Position numbers and translations under genes: made by a program. From NCBI GenBank assembly GCA_900550065.1, contig URQR01000073.1:1-9379 (forward strand): a stretch of DNA of 9,379 bases, read 5' to 3'. Source of the DNA: an uncultured Eubacteriales bacterium. GTDB taxonomy: Bacteria; Bacillota; Clostridia; UBA1381; UMGS1253. Under the pieces are notes generated by a model. That model saw nothing but the letters and a program-made list of their open reading frames with translations. It was not told where the DNA came from and did not search any database. This document shows, piece after piece, positions 1-8,800 of this stretch (position 1 is its first letter; the number at the start of each line of letters is the position of its first letter).

Positions 1-901
1 CGTGCGTCGTTGTTGAATCATGAAAATTGTTCAAACCCGCGCCCCCGTCGCCCGCTATATTATAAAAAATTGAGTTTGAAAGGCCCGGCGTTTTGGAAAG
101 GTTAAAGTCCGTCCCAAAGCAAGCCTCGAGCGTTGAGAGCATATTTACCGTATACGCCATCGTATACTCCCAATATACAATCCCTTCAAACCATGCACCG
201 TCGGGGTAAAAGCTGTTCATCATAGCTTCCACATCACGAACCTGCATCGCAATCATATCGGAGCACATGTCCGGATACTGCTCGAATATCGCAACCGCTC
301 CCATCAGGGTTCCGCCGTTGCACACAACGTTCCAGTTTGTCTCATTGCCGGGCGTCCACCACCCGTAAGACCCCAAAGCGCCATAATAAGCGTCATTTGC
401 CGGAACAAGGCCGTATTCATAGATTTTTTCTGCTAAAAACTTTTTCTGCTCGTCCGACCAGTAATCGTAAAGCCAGTCATACCCGATTGCAAACGCACAG
501 GTCATTTCAGCAACGTCGAGAAAGTGCTGTGGGTTCCAGTCCGGGAAATTCCCCGCCGCCTCAAATATATCATATAGGCCTTCCGCATATTTTGCATCTT
601 TGGTTAAAATATATGCCATAGCAAGCCTCTGCGTCCTCTGATATACGTCGCGGCAGGTAGAAAGAAGTCTGTAGCCGTCGGGGATATCGTAGGTGGGCAT
701 CGCCCGCAGCAGCAGCGTGTCAGCCTCCGCAATTATCTGATCGCCCCACTGCTTCACGTCGGCATCGTTTGCATAATTATAAACGACCCTGTCGTAAATT
801 TCCTGATTTATCATAACGCGCGGATGCGTATCCTGATTGTATGTGTCAAAAAGTTCTTTAATTTGTTCCTTTGTTGGCCTATCATACAAAAGATAATTGT
901 T
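1..901 (-). other. Heparinase II/III-like alpha/alpha-toroid domain, partial
   Basis: Residues 550-849 are helix-rich and carry blocks seen in heparinase-like lyases: HPRVMI (575-580), His675 in HFLDVAEM, IGYDWLYD, NETNWNVVCNGG (735-746) and PDGAWFEGIVYWEY (782-795), then FGTDFNLSKTPG. Tyr792 and Tyr795 are candidate catalytic tyrosines and His675 or His843 candidate histidines; this is inferred from motif position only. The domain is cut at the window edge just after HDSTTTH. Confidence 0.78.
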
Positions 902-2548
902 AATCACGTCCGCATTTGCGTCTGTGATTGAAAACGCTTGATCGGAGATTACAATAATCCCTCTGTCGTTCCACGTCACGGTTTTCCCCAATATTTGCTC
1001 GCACAAAGCGCGCAGCGGGATAAACGTTCTGTCGTTTGTCGACCTCGCGGGAACGTCAAGCGTAAATTTGCTTCCGTCCGGCAAAATCATCTCTGTAGAA
1101 TCGATGACAATTTTAGACTTGCCGTCAATCGTAACCGTCTGCGTATCTTCGTCCCAATCAACCTTTAACCCAAACGCCTCCGATACCGCACGAACAGGAA
1201 TCAGCGTTCTTCCGTCTTCAACATATGCCGCTGCGTCGAGCGCATGCTTTTTGTCGTCATAATGAATCCCATTTCCGCCGACAGAAAGCGCGACAACGCC
1301 CCGCAGCTGGCTTTGTGCGTTAATATTATTCATTATAATCTTTGACGTTTGATTTAGTACCGCCACATCTTCAACCTCCCGCGGCTCGACTCCTTCATAC
1401 ACCTTATAATTATCAATCATCATATTAGAGCCAATACTGTTTCCTGCGTTAAAGTAAAAGCGCAGCATTGAAATAGACGGTGCCTGTGAAAACCGATAAC
1501 CTTCCTCTTTTTTCTCTCCGTCCACATAAAGGTCTAACGTATTTTTCAAAAAGTCACAAACAATTGCAATATTTGTCCACTTTCCCTTTTTCACTGTAAC
1601 GCTTTTTCCGCTTTCAGACGTTATCGTGTTTCCTTCATATTTGAGCAAAATACCGGCGGCTTTGTTGTCGGCGTCTTTATATTGTATGTTACCCGTCGGG
1701 AAGGAGGAAGACGTAGTAACGTCAAACTCAAACACCATATACCGCGTCGGCTCGCCCAACTCCAAATCCCAGTGGTAGTCGCTCGCCGCGTCCAGCGTTT
1801 CACAGAGCAGATAGTGATTATTTTCCTTATCGGAAGCAATTTCAAACTTATTTGTTTTCTGGTTGCCTCCCGGACGCATCCCCTTTGTCTCATAGCCGCC
1901 GGAATTATAGTGAATTTTTTCTCCTACAGGGTCGTCTTCTTTAAACGACACCTCGGTTGGTGGCGGTGGAGTCGGCGCCGTCCCCGTAATCGTTGTCGGC
2001 TCGCCCGAAAGGAACATATTTTCAACGTACACAACAGTTCCGTCCGAAACCTTATTGCCCCAGCCCGTCGCCGTAAGCCTGATTTCTGTTATTTCATTAA
2101 AACCAACAGGCGTACGGTTTAATGTAAGCTCAGAATAATTGAACTGATACGTCTGCCACTTGCCCGGCTCTACCGTCAGCACCTTGCTGTAGTAATCCAA
2201 TCCATCGGTCGATGGATTCTCGCTTCCAATAAAAAGCATGAGCGTCGCACTTTCGGCAGAAGTGCTGTCGACCAACAAGGAAAAATTGATAACCGAATGA
2301 TCCGAAATATCTTTCGGGAACTCTTTTATATAAAATTCCTTCGTATCATCCGTTTCCCATTTTGCAGAATATTTTGTCGTATTCACCTTTTTACTGTCGG
2401 CTGTAAAACCCGCATTGGTAATTGCAGATTTTTTAGAAGTATCCAAAAGATATGTCACACGCTCCGCCGCAAAGGCACCGAAATTCGGAAACATTGCCGC
2501 CGCCATACATAATACAGTAATCCACGCAATAATCTTCCTTTTACACAT
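1..2548 (-). CDS. Secreted multidomain heparinase II/III-like polysaccharide lyase, 3' end missing
   Basis: An open frame reads from ATG at 2548 through 849 codons to the left edge without a stop, so the C-terminus is missing. Residues 1-28 are a signal peptide (MCKRK, then a hydrophobic core, then FGAFAA before ERV). Residues 29-183 form a beta-sandwich-like domain with WQTYQF and a terminal VVYVENMFLSG strand, as in galactose-binding-like modules. PTPPPP (192-197) is a linker. Residues 203-388 resemble a LamG/concanavalin-like domain (KGKWTNIAIVCDF, LDLYVDGE, MIDNYKVYEG). Residues 415-537 are a copper-amine-oxidase-N-like stalk domain with two GRTLIPVRA/DRTFIPLRA units. From about 550 the sequence matches heparinase II/III-like lyases: HPRVMI, HFLDVAEM...IGYDWLYD (675-695), NETNWNVVCNGG (735-746), PDGAWFEG...YWEY (782-795). 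Such enzymes cleave uronic-acid-containing glycans by beta-elimination. The metal-binding beta-sandwich expected at the C-terminus lies outside the window. The specific lyase family and substrate are unknown. It is probably co-transcribed with the hydrolase gene 29 bases upstream. Confidence 0.88.
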   Translation of the reverse strand, partial: MCKRKIIAWITVLCMAAAMFPNFGAFAAERVTYLLDTSKKSAITNAGFTADSKKVNTTKYSAKWETDDTKEFYIKEFPKDISDHSVINFSLLVDSTSAESATLMLFIGSENPSTDGLDYYSKVLTVEPGKWQTYQFNYSELTLNRTPVGFNEITEIRLTATGWGNKVSDGTVVYVENMFLSGEPTTITGTAPTPPPPTEVSFKEDDPVGEKIHYNSGGYETKGMRPGGNQKTNKFEIASDKENNHYLLCETLDAASDYHWDLELGEPTRYMVFEFDVTTSSSFPTGNIQYKDADNKAAGILLKYEGNTITSESGKSVTVKKGKWTNIAIVCDFLKNTLDLYVDGEKKEEGYRFSQAPSISMLRFYFNAGNSIGSNMMIDNYKVYEGVEPREVEDVAVLNQTSKIIMNNINAQSQLRGVVALSVGGNGIHYDDKKHALDAAAYVEDGRTLIPVRAVSEAFGLKVDWDEDTQTVTIDGKSKIVIDSTEMILPDGSKFTLDVPARSTNDRTFIPLRALCEQILGKTVTWNDRGIIVISDQAFSITDANADVINNYLLYDRPTKEQIKELFDTYNQDTHPRVMINQEIYDRVVYNYANDADVKQWGDQIIAEADTLLLRAMPTYDIPDGYRLLSTCRDVYQRTQRLAMAYILTKDAKYAEGLYDIFEAAGNFPDWNPQHFLDVAEMTCAFAIGYDWLYDYWSDEQKKFLAEKIYEYGLVPANDAYYGALGSYGWWTPGNETNWNVVCNGGTLMGAVAIFEQYPDMCSDMIAMQVRDVEAMMNSFYPDGAWFEGIVYWEYTMAYTVNMLSTLEACFGTDFNLSKTPGLSNSIFYNIAGDGGAGLNNFHDSTTTH
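938..1306 (-). other. Copper-amine-oxidase-N-like 'stalk' domain in the lyase
   Basis: Residues 415-537 carry two related units: GRTLIPVRAVSEAFG followed by VDWDEDTQTVTI, then DRTFIPLRALCEQILG followed by VTWNDRGIIVI. The pattern 'R-x-hydrophobic-IP-hydrophobic-RA, then W-x-x-x-x-x-hydrophobic' is typical of the Cu_amine_oxidN1 family. That family is common in exported proteins of Bacillota and carries no copper enzyme activity itself. Here it sits between the LamG-like domain and the catalytic domain, so it may act as a rigid spacer or binding domain. Confidence 0.82.
1385..1942 (-). other. LamG/concanavalin A-like domain in the lyase
   Basis: Residues 203-388 alternate beta-strands and contain KGKWTNIAIVCDF, then LDLYVDGE and a closing MMIDNYKVYEG. 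The order 'W-T-x-hydrophobic, LYVDG, final ID-x-hydrophobic-x-hydrophobic-Y' is that of laminin-G-like sandwich domains found beside glycan-active enzymes. A glycan-binding role is inferred. Confidence 0.6.
2000..2464 (-). other. N-terminal beta-sandwich domain of the lyase
   Basis: Residues 29-183 follow the signal peptide and are predominantly beta-strand. They have GKWQTYQFNYSEL in mid-domain, an EITEIRLTATGWGN segment and a closing TVVYVENMFLSG strand. The layout matches galactose-binding-like carbohydrate modules in general shape. I do not recognise a specific CBM family. Confidence 0.5.
2465..2548 (-). other. Signal peptide of the lyase protein
   Basis: Residues 1-28 have a basic N-region (MCKRK), a hydrophobic core (IIAWITVLCMAAAMF) and a small-residue end (FGAFAA) before the charged ERV. 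This is a classical Sec signal. Cleavage is probably within AFAA-ER. A Cys at position 14 lies in the core and is not placed as a lipobox (no L-x-x-C before the mature start), so I read it as a type I signal. Confidence 0.85.
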
Positions 2549-2577
2549 CACTTTTTCACGCCTTTCTGTAATAAATT
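2549..2577 (-). promoter_or_regulatory. Intergenic gap with Shine-Dalgarno-like site for the lyase gene
   Basis: The 29-base gap reads, on the coding strand, AGAAAGG (2567-2561) followed by GCGTGAAAAA and then GTG-ATG. The AGAAAGG site is 12 bases from the ATG at 2548 and 9 bases from the in-frame GTG at 2551-2549. The GTG is therefore the better-spaced start and would add one residue before MCKRK. The gap is too short for an independent promoter plus terminator, which supports co-transcription with the hydrolase gene. Confidence 0.6.
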
Positions 2578-2895
2578 TTACTGTAGTGCTCCGCTTACGA
2601 CATCGCTGTAGATTGTTTTTACAATGCCGTTATCATTATAAATCATATACGCCCTGCCGTACCAAATCTCCCCGGCCGCGACATTGCCTTTTCTTACCGT
2701 AAACTGCCCTTTATTTTTACCTGTAATTGAAACTGTTTTCAATACGCCCGCAGCATGAAGCGTAAGATCTGCGCGCGTTCCAAGCAAAATCCCCGTTTCG
2801 ACAAGCGCATACTGCTCCGGCAGGTCACGTTCCGCAAAAAACGCAATCTTGTTTTCCTCTGCAATTGCCACAGGCGTGCTCATGACAAGAATCGG
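2578..2895 (-). other. C-terminal module of unknown function
   Basis: Visible residues 2162-2266. The segment KIAFFAERDLPEQYALVETG is followed by ILLGTRADLTL, then GKNKGQFTVRKGNVAAGEIWYGRAYMIYNDNG and IYSDVVSGALQ at the stop. The overall pattern looks like a conserved beta-rich module with a closing 'W-Y-x-RAYMIY-x-x-x-G...TIYSD' block. I know of no function. It is not an LPXTG, SLH or dockerin module. Confidence 0.55.
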
Positions 2896-5800
2896 CCTTT
2901 TTGTCACAGCCTCGGTTTCCTCTACATAAACCGCCGAAACGGTTGTGTTTCCATTGGCATAAAAGCTATATTTTTCAGCATAGCTGACAACAGTTCCGCC
3001 GCGTTCCCAGTGCGAAAACTTCTTTCCGGGCTCCGCCTGTGCCGCAGCTGCCGTCACCATATCATTATAGCGGTATGTCCCGCTTCCGCTGCCGTGTTCC
3101 ACAACGACCTCGTACGTTTCATTTGAGCGCGTATACTCGGATGAAAACACCGTGTGGCCGCTGACCTCGACCGCATCGCCCTCTTTCATTGATTGTATTA
3201 TACCATTTTTCAGCCAACCTGTAAACTCATATCCCATTACATACGGCGCTGCAGGTACGACTGCACTCCCAGCCGTAAATTGGCTTGTAACAATTTGCTG
3301 GCTCCTTCCGTTTTTAAATACGACAAGCTTTCCGCTTTCATTGTCTGTGAAAATAGCCGTCAGGTTTGTATCGCTTCCTATTACAAAGTTATATGCCGCC
3401 TTCTCGCTAACAATTCTGCCGGTATCCGTCTGTATCCAGTACAGAAACGCCGCACCGTCAGCCGGCTGTGCCGTAAGTGAAACTTCGCTGCCCTGCGAAA
3501 GGCGTTTTGTCGCACCCGAGGACAAATTTTCTTCGCCTTCCGTTCCCACATTGTAAAGGATTCGTCCGCTGCCTGTCGCCGAAACCTCCATGCTGCACGT
3601 CTGCACGCGCTCCGGTTCCTGCGCTTTTTCGATTTGCAGCGTCGCATCCGCCGCAATCTGTATCGAATTGCTGCTGCTTACGCTTACATTATCAATGGTA
3701 AAGCCTGACGCTGGAAGAAGCGAACTCGCGTATACCGCAAGCGCGCACACCCCGTCGGCCTCGTGCTGTGCATTGGCCGTAAATGTAAACGACACCTTTT
3801 GCGTGCTGCCGGCCGCAATCGTCTCATAGGTGCTTGCCTCCGACGATACCGAAGCAGTGTCCGCACCACACAGGCCCATTGTAATTTCATAGCTGTTCTC
3901 GCTGCCGTACGGCGTCACGTCTGCACTTATGGTATATGTCTCTCCCGCCTTGCAGAATGCGCCGCCGCTGCCAAATAGATTGAGAAGCTTTATCCCTTCT
4001 CCCTCGCCAGCAATACCGTCTACACGCGCAGCGCTGTCCGTGATATTCACCGTACCCGCATAGCCGCCATATGGAACGTAATCCACACCTTCAGAAAGAC
4101 CAACTGTCTCAAAGTCAAGCTTTGTATATTCCACGCCGCCGGAGGCGTCGCTGGTAAAAGCAAAAATGGAATCGTTCGGCGCATTGTTTTTTACATAATC
4201 CGTCACATCAACACTGTACGTACCGGCTCCGCTGAGCTGTATCTGTGCAATTGGTTTTCCGCCGAAGACCGCGTTTGTATCCATACTTTCATCGGCGTTT
4301 GAGCCGGGGGCTGTATCATATGTCAGCATATCCGGATAAGTAAGCCCGGTTATGCCGTACACATTTAGTGTCTGCTTATCCGCATCCGTGACACGCAGCG
4401 TCAGCTCGGCTTTCTGTGTGTGCCGGTTTTCCCCGCCGGCATAGTGCAGATACACCTTACGAATATAGGCAGGCGCTCCGCTCCTGCTGACTGAAAGTCC
4501 TTCTGTTGAACTGAGCGGTCTATTACTGATTACCGCGCTTTGATCACAGCCCAATCCCACGTCCGAACCTCCTATGCGCTGGACGGAAGTAATATCGTCA
4601 ATATACAGCGTCGCAGTATTATTTGCGCCATAGCCGGTCGGGCGCAGGAAGAACTGATTTGCGCCAGCCGTCACCATCCCTTGTGTAACAGCAAAATCAT
4701 ACGTATACTTTTTCCACTTTCCAATATCATCGGCAGTAACCGTATACGTTTGTATCTTTTCCTCAGGATAGGTGGGTGGCTGCTTCGTCGCCGCCAATGA
4801 CGTGTTCGTCATAGAAAGCTGGAAACTCCCCGCTTTGTCCGCCTTCATCCAAAAGCCTACGCGGTAATTCTTCCCAACATCAGCGTCCGTCAGCGAACCC
4901 GTACCCACAATTTTATTGAAAAACATTCTATAGCCATTTCCATCCACCACAAACTTTAAGCTTTTATTTTTCCCTTCGCCAGCCGTACAATTTTCCTCCG
5001 ACGAAACAACCACTCGATTCGTCCTGTCAAAACCGCCCGTATTCACTGCGTCTTCGGCTGTGTTTCCGATCGTCTGCTCCGCTTCCCAATCACAGCTATA
5101 GCGGTACGGCGTCTCCTTTTCGGTCGTTTCCTTCACGGTCAAGTCGTCAATATACATGTTGATGGGTTCGGCTGTGGTGTTATACTCAAACGCAGTAATA
5201 GAGAATAACGCAGGATTATAATAGTCGTTTGTATACGAGGAGGCGAGCATCGCCTCTTCAACTGTAATCGTATAGGTATGCTGCGTCCATTCTGTGGTAA
5301 GATTGCGTAATAAATTTTTATTAGCAGCGCTTTCGTAAAATTTTGTGGTATAGTCGCTGCCGCTTCCGACGGACATGAGCCCCATGCGGAAACCGTGGTT
5401 TACATTTTCGTTTTTGAGTGCATCCCGCTTTGCCCAGAAGGACACTTCGAACGTTCTCCCTAAATCAGCCTCTGTCAGATTGTGGTCAAACAAATTATAA
5501 AACTTAAACCGGGCATGCGTTACCGGCATACACAGCCACAGGCTCTTGCCGCCTCCCGTTGTGTGATCTGCCGTAACCTCCGGGCCGACAAGCTCTCCCT
5601 TTAGTGTAGCCGCGTTTCCGCCGCCAAAGCATAAGTCCGCCTTGCTATTTACCTCTGTATAAAAATCGTTGACCGCCCTCCAGCTATTAAGACCGTCAAA
5701 GGCAATTGTCTTTTCGTACGACGGGGCGACCTCCTCCGCCGGCGCAATGTCGAACGCCACATCTCCCACTACGCTTCCCGTAACGGTAATGTCGTCGATA

Positions 5801-8800
5801 TACGCGCAGACGATATCCGTGCCGCCGCTCGCCCTTGCTCCCATTTTATCAAGATTAAAATTAATCCATGAGGATATATTGTCCGGTGTAGCGTTATCGG
5901 GAATCTCGTTATCTGTCAGCGTAAAGCTATAGGTAAACTGCTGCCACTCGTTCGCCGTCGTATAATGCTGCGTCTTTATTTGAAGATTATCATTGGCGCC
6001 GCGTTTAAACAGAAGCGAGTTAAAAAAGCTTCCGGTCTTGTCCGACTTTAGCCAGTATGTTACAGTAAAGCGTTTCCCAATATCGGAGGCGGAAAGGCTC
6101 GCACAGTCTAATAGGTCAAACTTTAACCTATCGTAGCCGAACGCCGTGTTCATCATATAAGACGAGCCGCCCCCCGTTGTATGATCCTCGTCTGATGAGA
6201 TACCATGGCTGATAATATCGCCGCCCTGCTGAACAGCAAACGCTGCGCTGCCGTTATCAAAGTTTTCCGTCAGCTTTACGGTCTGTTCGTCCGACTCGGA
6301 CTTCATTGCAAAAATCAGCGTGCCGTACGCGCCGCCTAAATCTTGTATAGAAGAAGCATACTCCGTAACATCAATCGTATGGCTTCCCATCCCGCTGACA
6401 TGTATTACAGCAATCGGCCCGCCGCCGTACACTTTTGACGTGTCCGCACCGAAACCAAAGCGGTCGTTTGCCGGCGCATTCATATAATTGATTGTCCCAG
6501 CATTCCAAGCGGCCGCCTGCACCGGGTCTGCTACACCATAGACATATAGCTCACCATCGTGGTCATTCGTAATGTTAACGGTCACTTTCGCGCCCTGCGC
6601 GCCGGAGAAGCCGCCAAGAGGAAAACGCGCATAAACCTTTTTATAATTGCCTATGGAAACCGAAGGACAGCTTCCATTTACGAGCAGTGTCTCGCTGCCC
6701 GCAAAGGATTCGCCGGCTTTCGGGCCGCTCTCTACATAGGCGGCGTTTTGGGGCGATTGCAAAACTGTCTCTGCAGGATGAAGGATGAGCGACGGCGCCA
6801 AAACTTTTACCTCCGTTATTTCCTCCGTAACAGTAACATCGTCTAAATACATTGGGTGATAATTGTCTGTCTGTCCCGTTGGCTCTGCCGTGATAGAAAG
6901 CGCCCGTTTGTCTAAACTGTTCCAGTATATCGGGTTATCTACCCGATATACAAGCGAATAGGTGTTCCATTTGTTCGCTTCTGTCATGATATTGCGCCGC
7001 GTCGCGTTCCAATCAATATTGTCCGGTTCACCAAATCTACTGCTCGTTTTCGTAAGCTCTGCCTTTACCTCTCTCGAAGTGGTGTCGTAAATGCTCATGC
7101 TGATATGGAATTTTCTCCCCAAGTCAGATGCGTCCAGCGCACTGCTTTTAATCAGATTCGGGAACGATACAATTGTATCAAACGGCATCCATGCAAAATA
7201 TGCGTTATCATTTTTCGTCATATAGTCAAATTTGACGCTCCGGCTTCCGCCCGCGGTATGGTTTTGCTCCGCGCTCGCCGCAGCGCTGACAAATTTACCA
7301 AAGTTGACGCCCGTAAGGCCGTCAGAGCCTGCGCTTTCAGGCTCAAAATTATAATCTGATATGACTTTTGTTTCGCTTACATTTTTCGCCCGCAGCACAA
7401 AAGCCGGCTTCTCGTCGCCGAGACTTTTTACATACTCTGTAACGTCAAGCTGGTAGCTTCCCGCTCCGGTGAGAGTAATCTCACCAAGCAGTTCCCCTTG
7501 TGTAGAATTCGTAATATTTATCTCGTCAAGCGCGCGAATAGCATACACGAAAACGTGGTTCGCCGCGTCGTTTTCCACATCAAAGCGCAGCTGTGCCGTT
7601 GTGGACGTAGAACAGTCGGCGTTGTCAAAAACAAAATATACGCCGTTGTCCGTGCTTTCCGTCTTTAAAAGCGTCATGCCGGCGTCACCGGCAATTCTTG
7701 TCGCGGCTTCCTTTTGCTCGTGCACTGTCTCAAAGCGAAGGCTTTTTGCCTCTTTGAGGGGCTGGCCGTTTTCAGCCGTAATCCCCGCCGGTACATGTAC
7801 GGTGTAGGCGTATCCGCCTTGTAGGCCGCTGCATGTTAAAACCCATGTGGTGCCCCCATAGGAGGCCGTCCGAGCACAATCGGCGATTTCGCCGGTCACA
7901 TCGTTTTGTATAGTGACCTTTTTGATTTCTTCTTCCGATATTGCGCCTGTGAATTTCAGCGTAATTTCCGTATTTGTAGGAACCTCCGCCGTGCCGCCCT
8001 TAATATCAATATACTCGCATTGGGGCGCGCCGCCTTTGAGCCAGTAGTCGGCATAGTCAAACAGTGCGTCATATACATTTATACCGTAGTCTTTGTCTAT
8101 GCCATAGCCGAGCGCATGTCCAAGCTCAGGGCACGAAAAGTTTAACAGCGGTACATCATAAATGCGGCAGTTATTCACCACCTCGGGGTAAAACGCATAA
8201 TATGAGCCGTCGAGCATACTGCCGGTCGCATAGGTGGGCGCATGTCCCTCGCGTATGGTTTCCGCGCCGCCGCCACAGTTTGCATATACGAATTGGACGT
8301 TAGAAGGAATCGGCGTACCGTCGCTGTATGTCAGCCACGGCTGCGCCTCGCCGCCGTCAATAATCCCCAGCGTGTCGTCCTCAGTATCGCCGTTTTCGTA
8401 TCTCGTTTCTCCGTGATGGCCTTCAAAATAGCGCGACTCTGCCAAGGTCTCCGGGTTTTTCGCGCCAAGCCTTGTACAGAGCCCGCCCTTTGAATTGCCG
8501 TAAACGCCGAATTTGTCTAAGTCAAATTTGTACGTGTCCCTTTGCACATCTGCCAAATAGCGTATTTTCCGTATCGCGGCCGTTTCTGCCTTAACGCCGC
8601 TGTATACATGTACCGAATAGGTGTAATTATCGCCTGTGATATGACCGGGCGCTGAATTCCCGTCAAAATATCCATAGTGGTCGTTTCGTGCCATCGGCAC
8701 ATATGCAAAATCGTATATTACGCCCGCATATCCGTTAAACAAAAACCCTGTCATATGCGGCCTTAGCGCATTCACCCAACCGCCGCCGCGCGATTCTGCA

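Noticed and set aside
938..1306. Copper amine oxidase enzyme
   Set aside because: Only the small N-terminal-type stalk domain is present. The catalytic domain with its topaquinone Tyr and copper ligands is not.
1682..2122. Open frame of 146 codons on the plus strand
   Set aside because: It lies antisense to the signal- and domain-bearing lyase frame, is rich in Arg and His with no recognisable domain, and has no clear Shine-Dalgarno site. The other plus-strand frames across the window (for example 3152-3556, 2755-3126 and 7469-7807) show the same shadow character.
2199..2218. Perfect 8-base inverted repeat with a GGTC loop
   Set aside because: It is inside the lyase coding sequence (the NPSTDG segment), has no T-tract, and is short enough to occur by chance. 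I see no reason to call a terminator or operator.
3649..7374. Regular repeats that could suggest a CRISPR array or DNA tandem repeat
   Set aside because: The repeats are protein modules of about 170-200 residues with diverged DNA. There are no short direct repeats separated by spacers.
8460..8520. Glucuronoyl esterase (CE15) assignment
   Set aside because: The elbow GNSKGG lacks the GCSRxGKG pattern of CE15, so a specific CE15 call is not supported.
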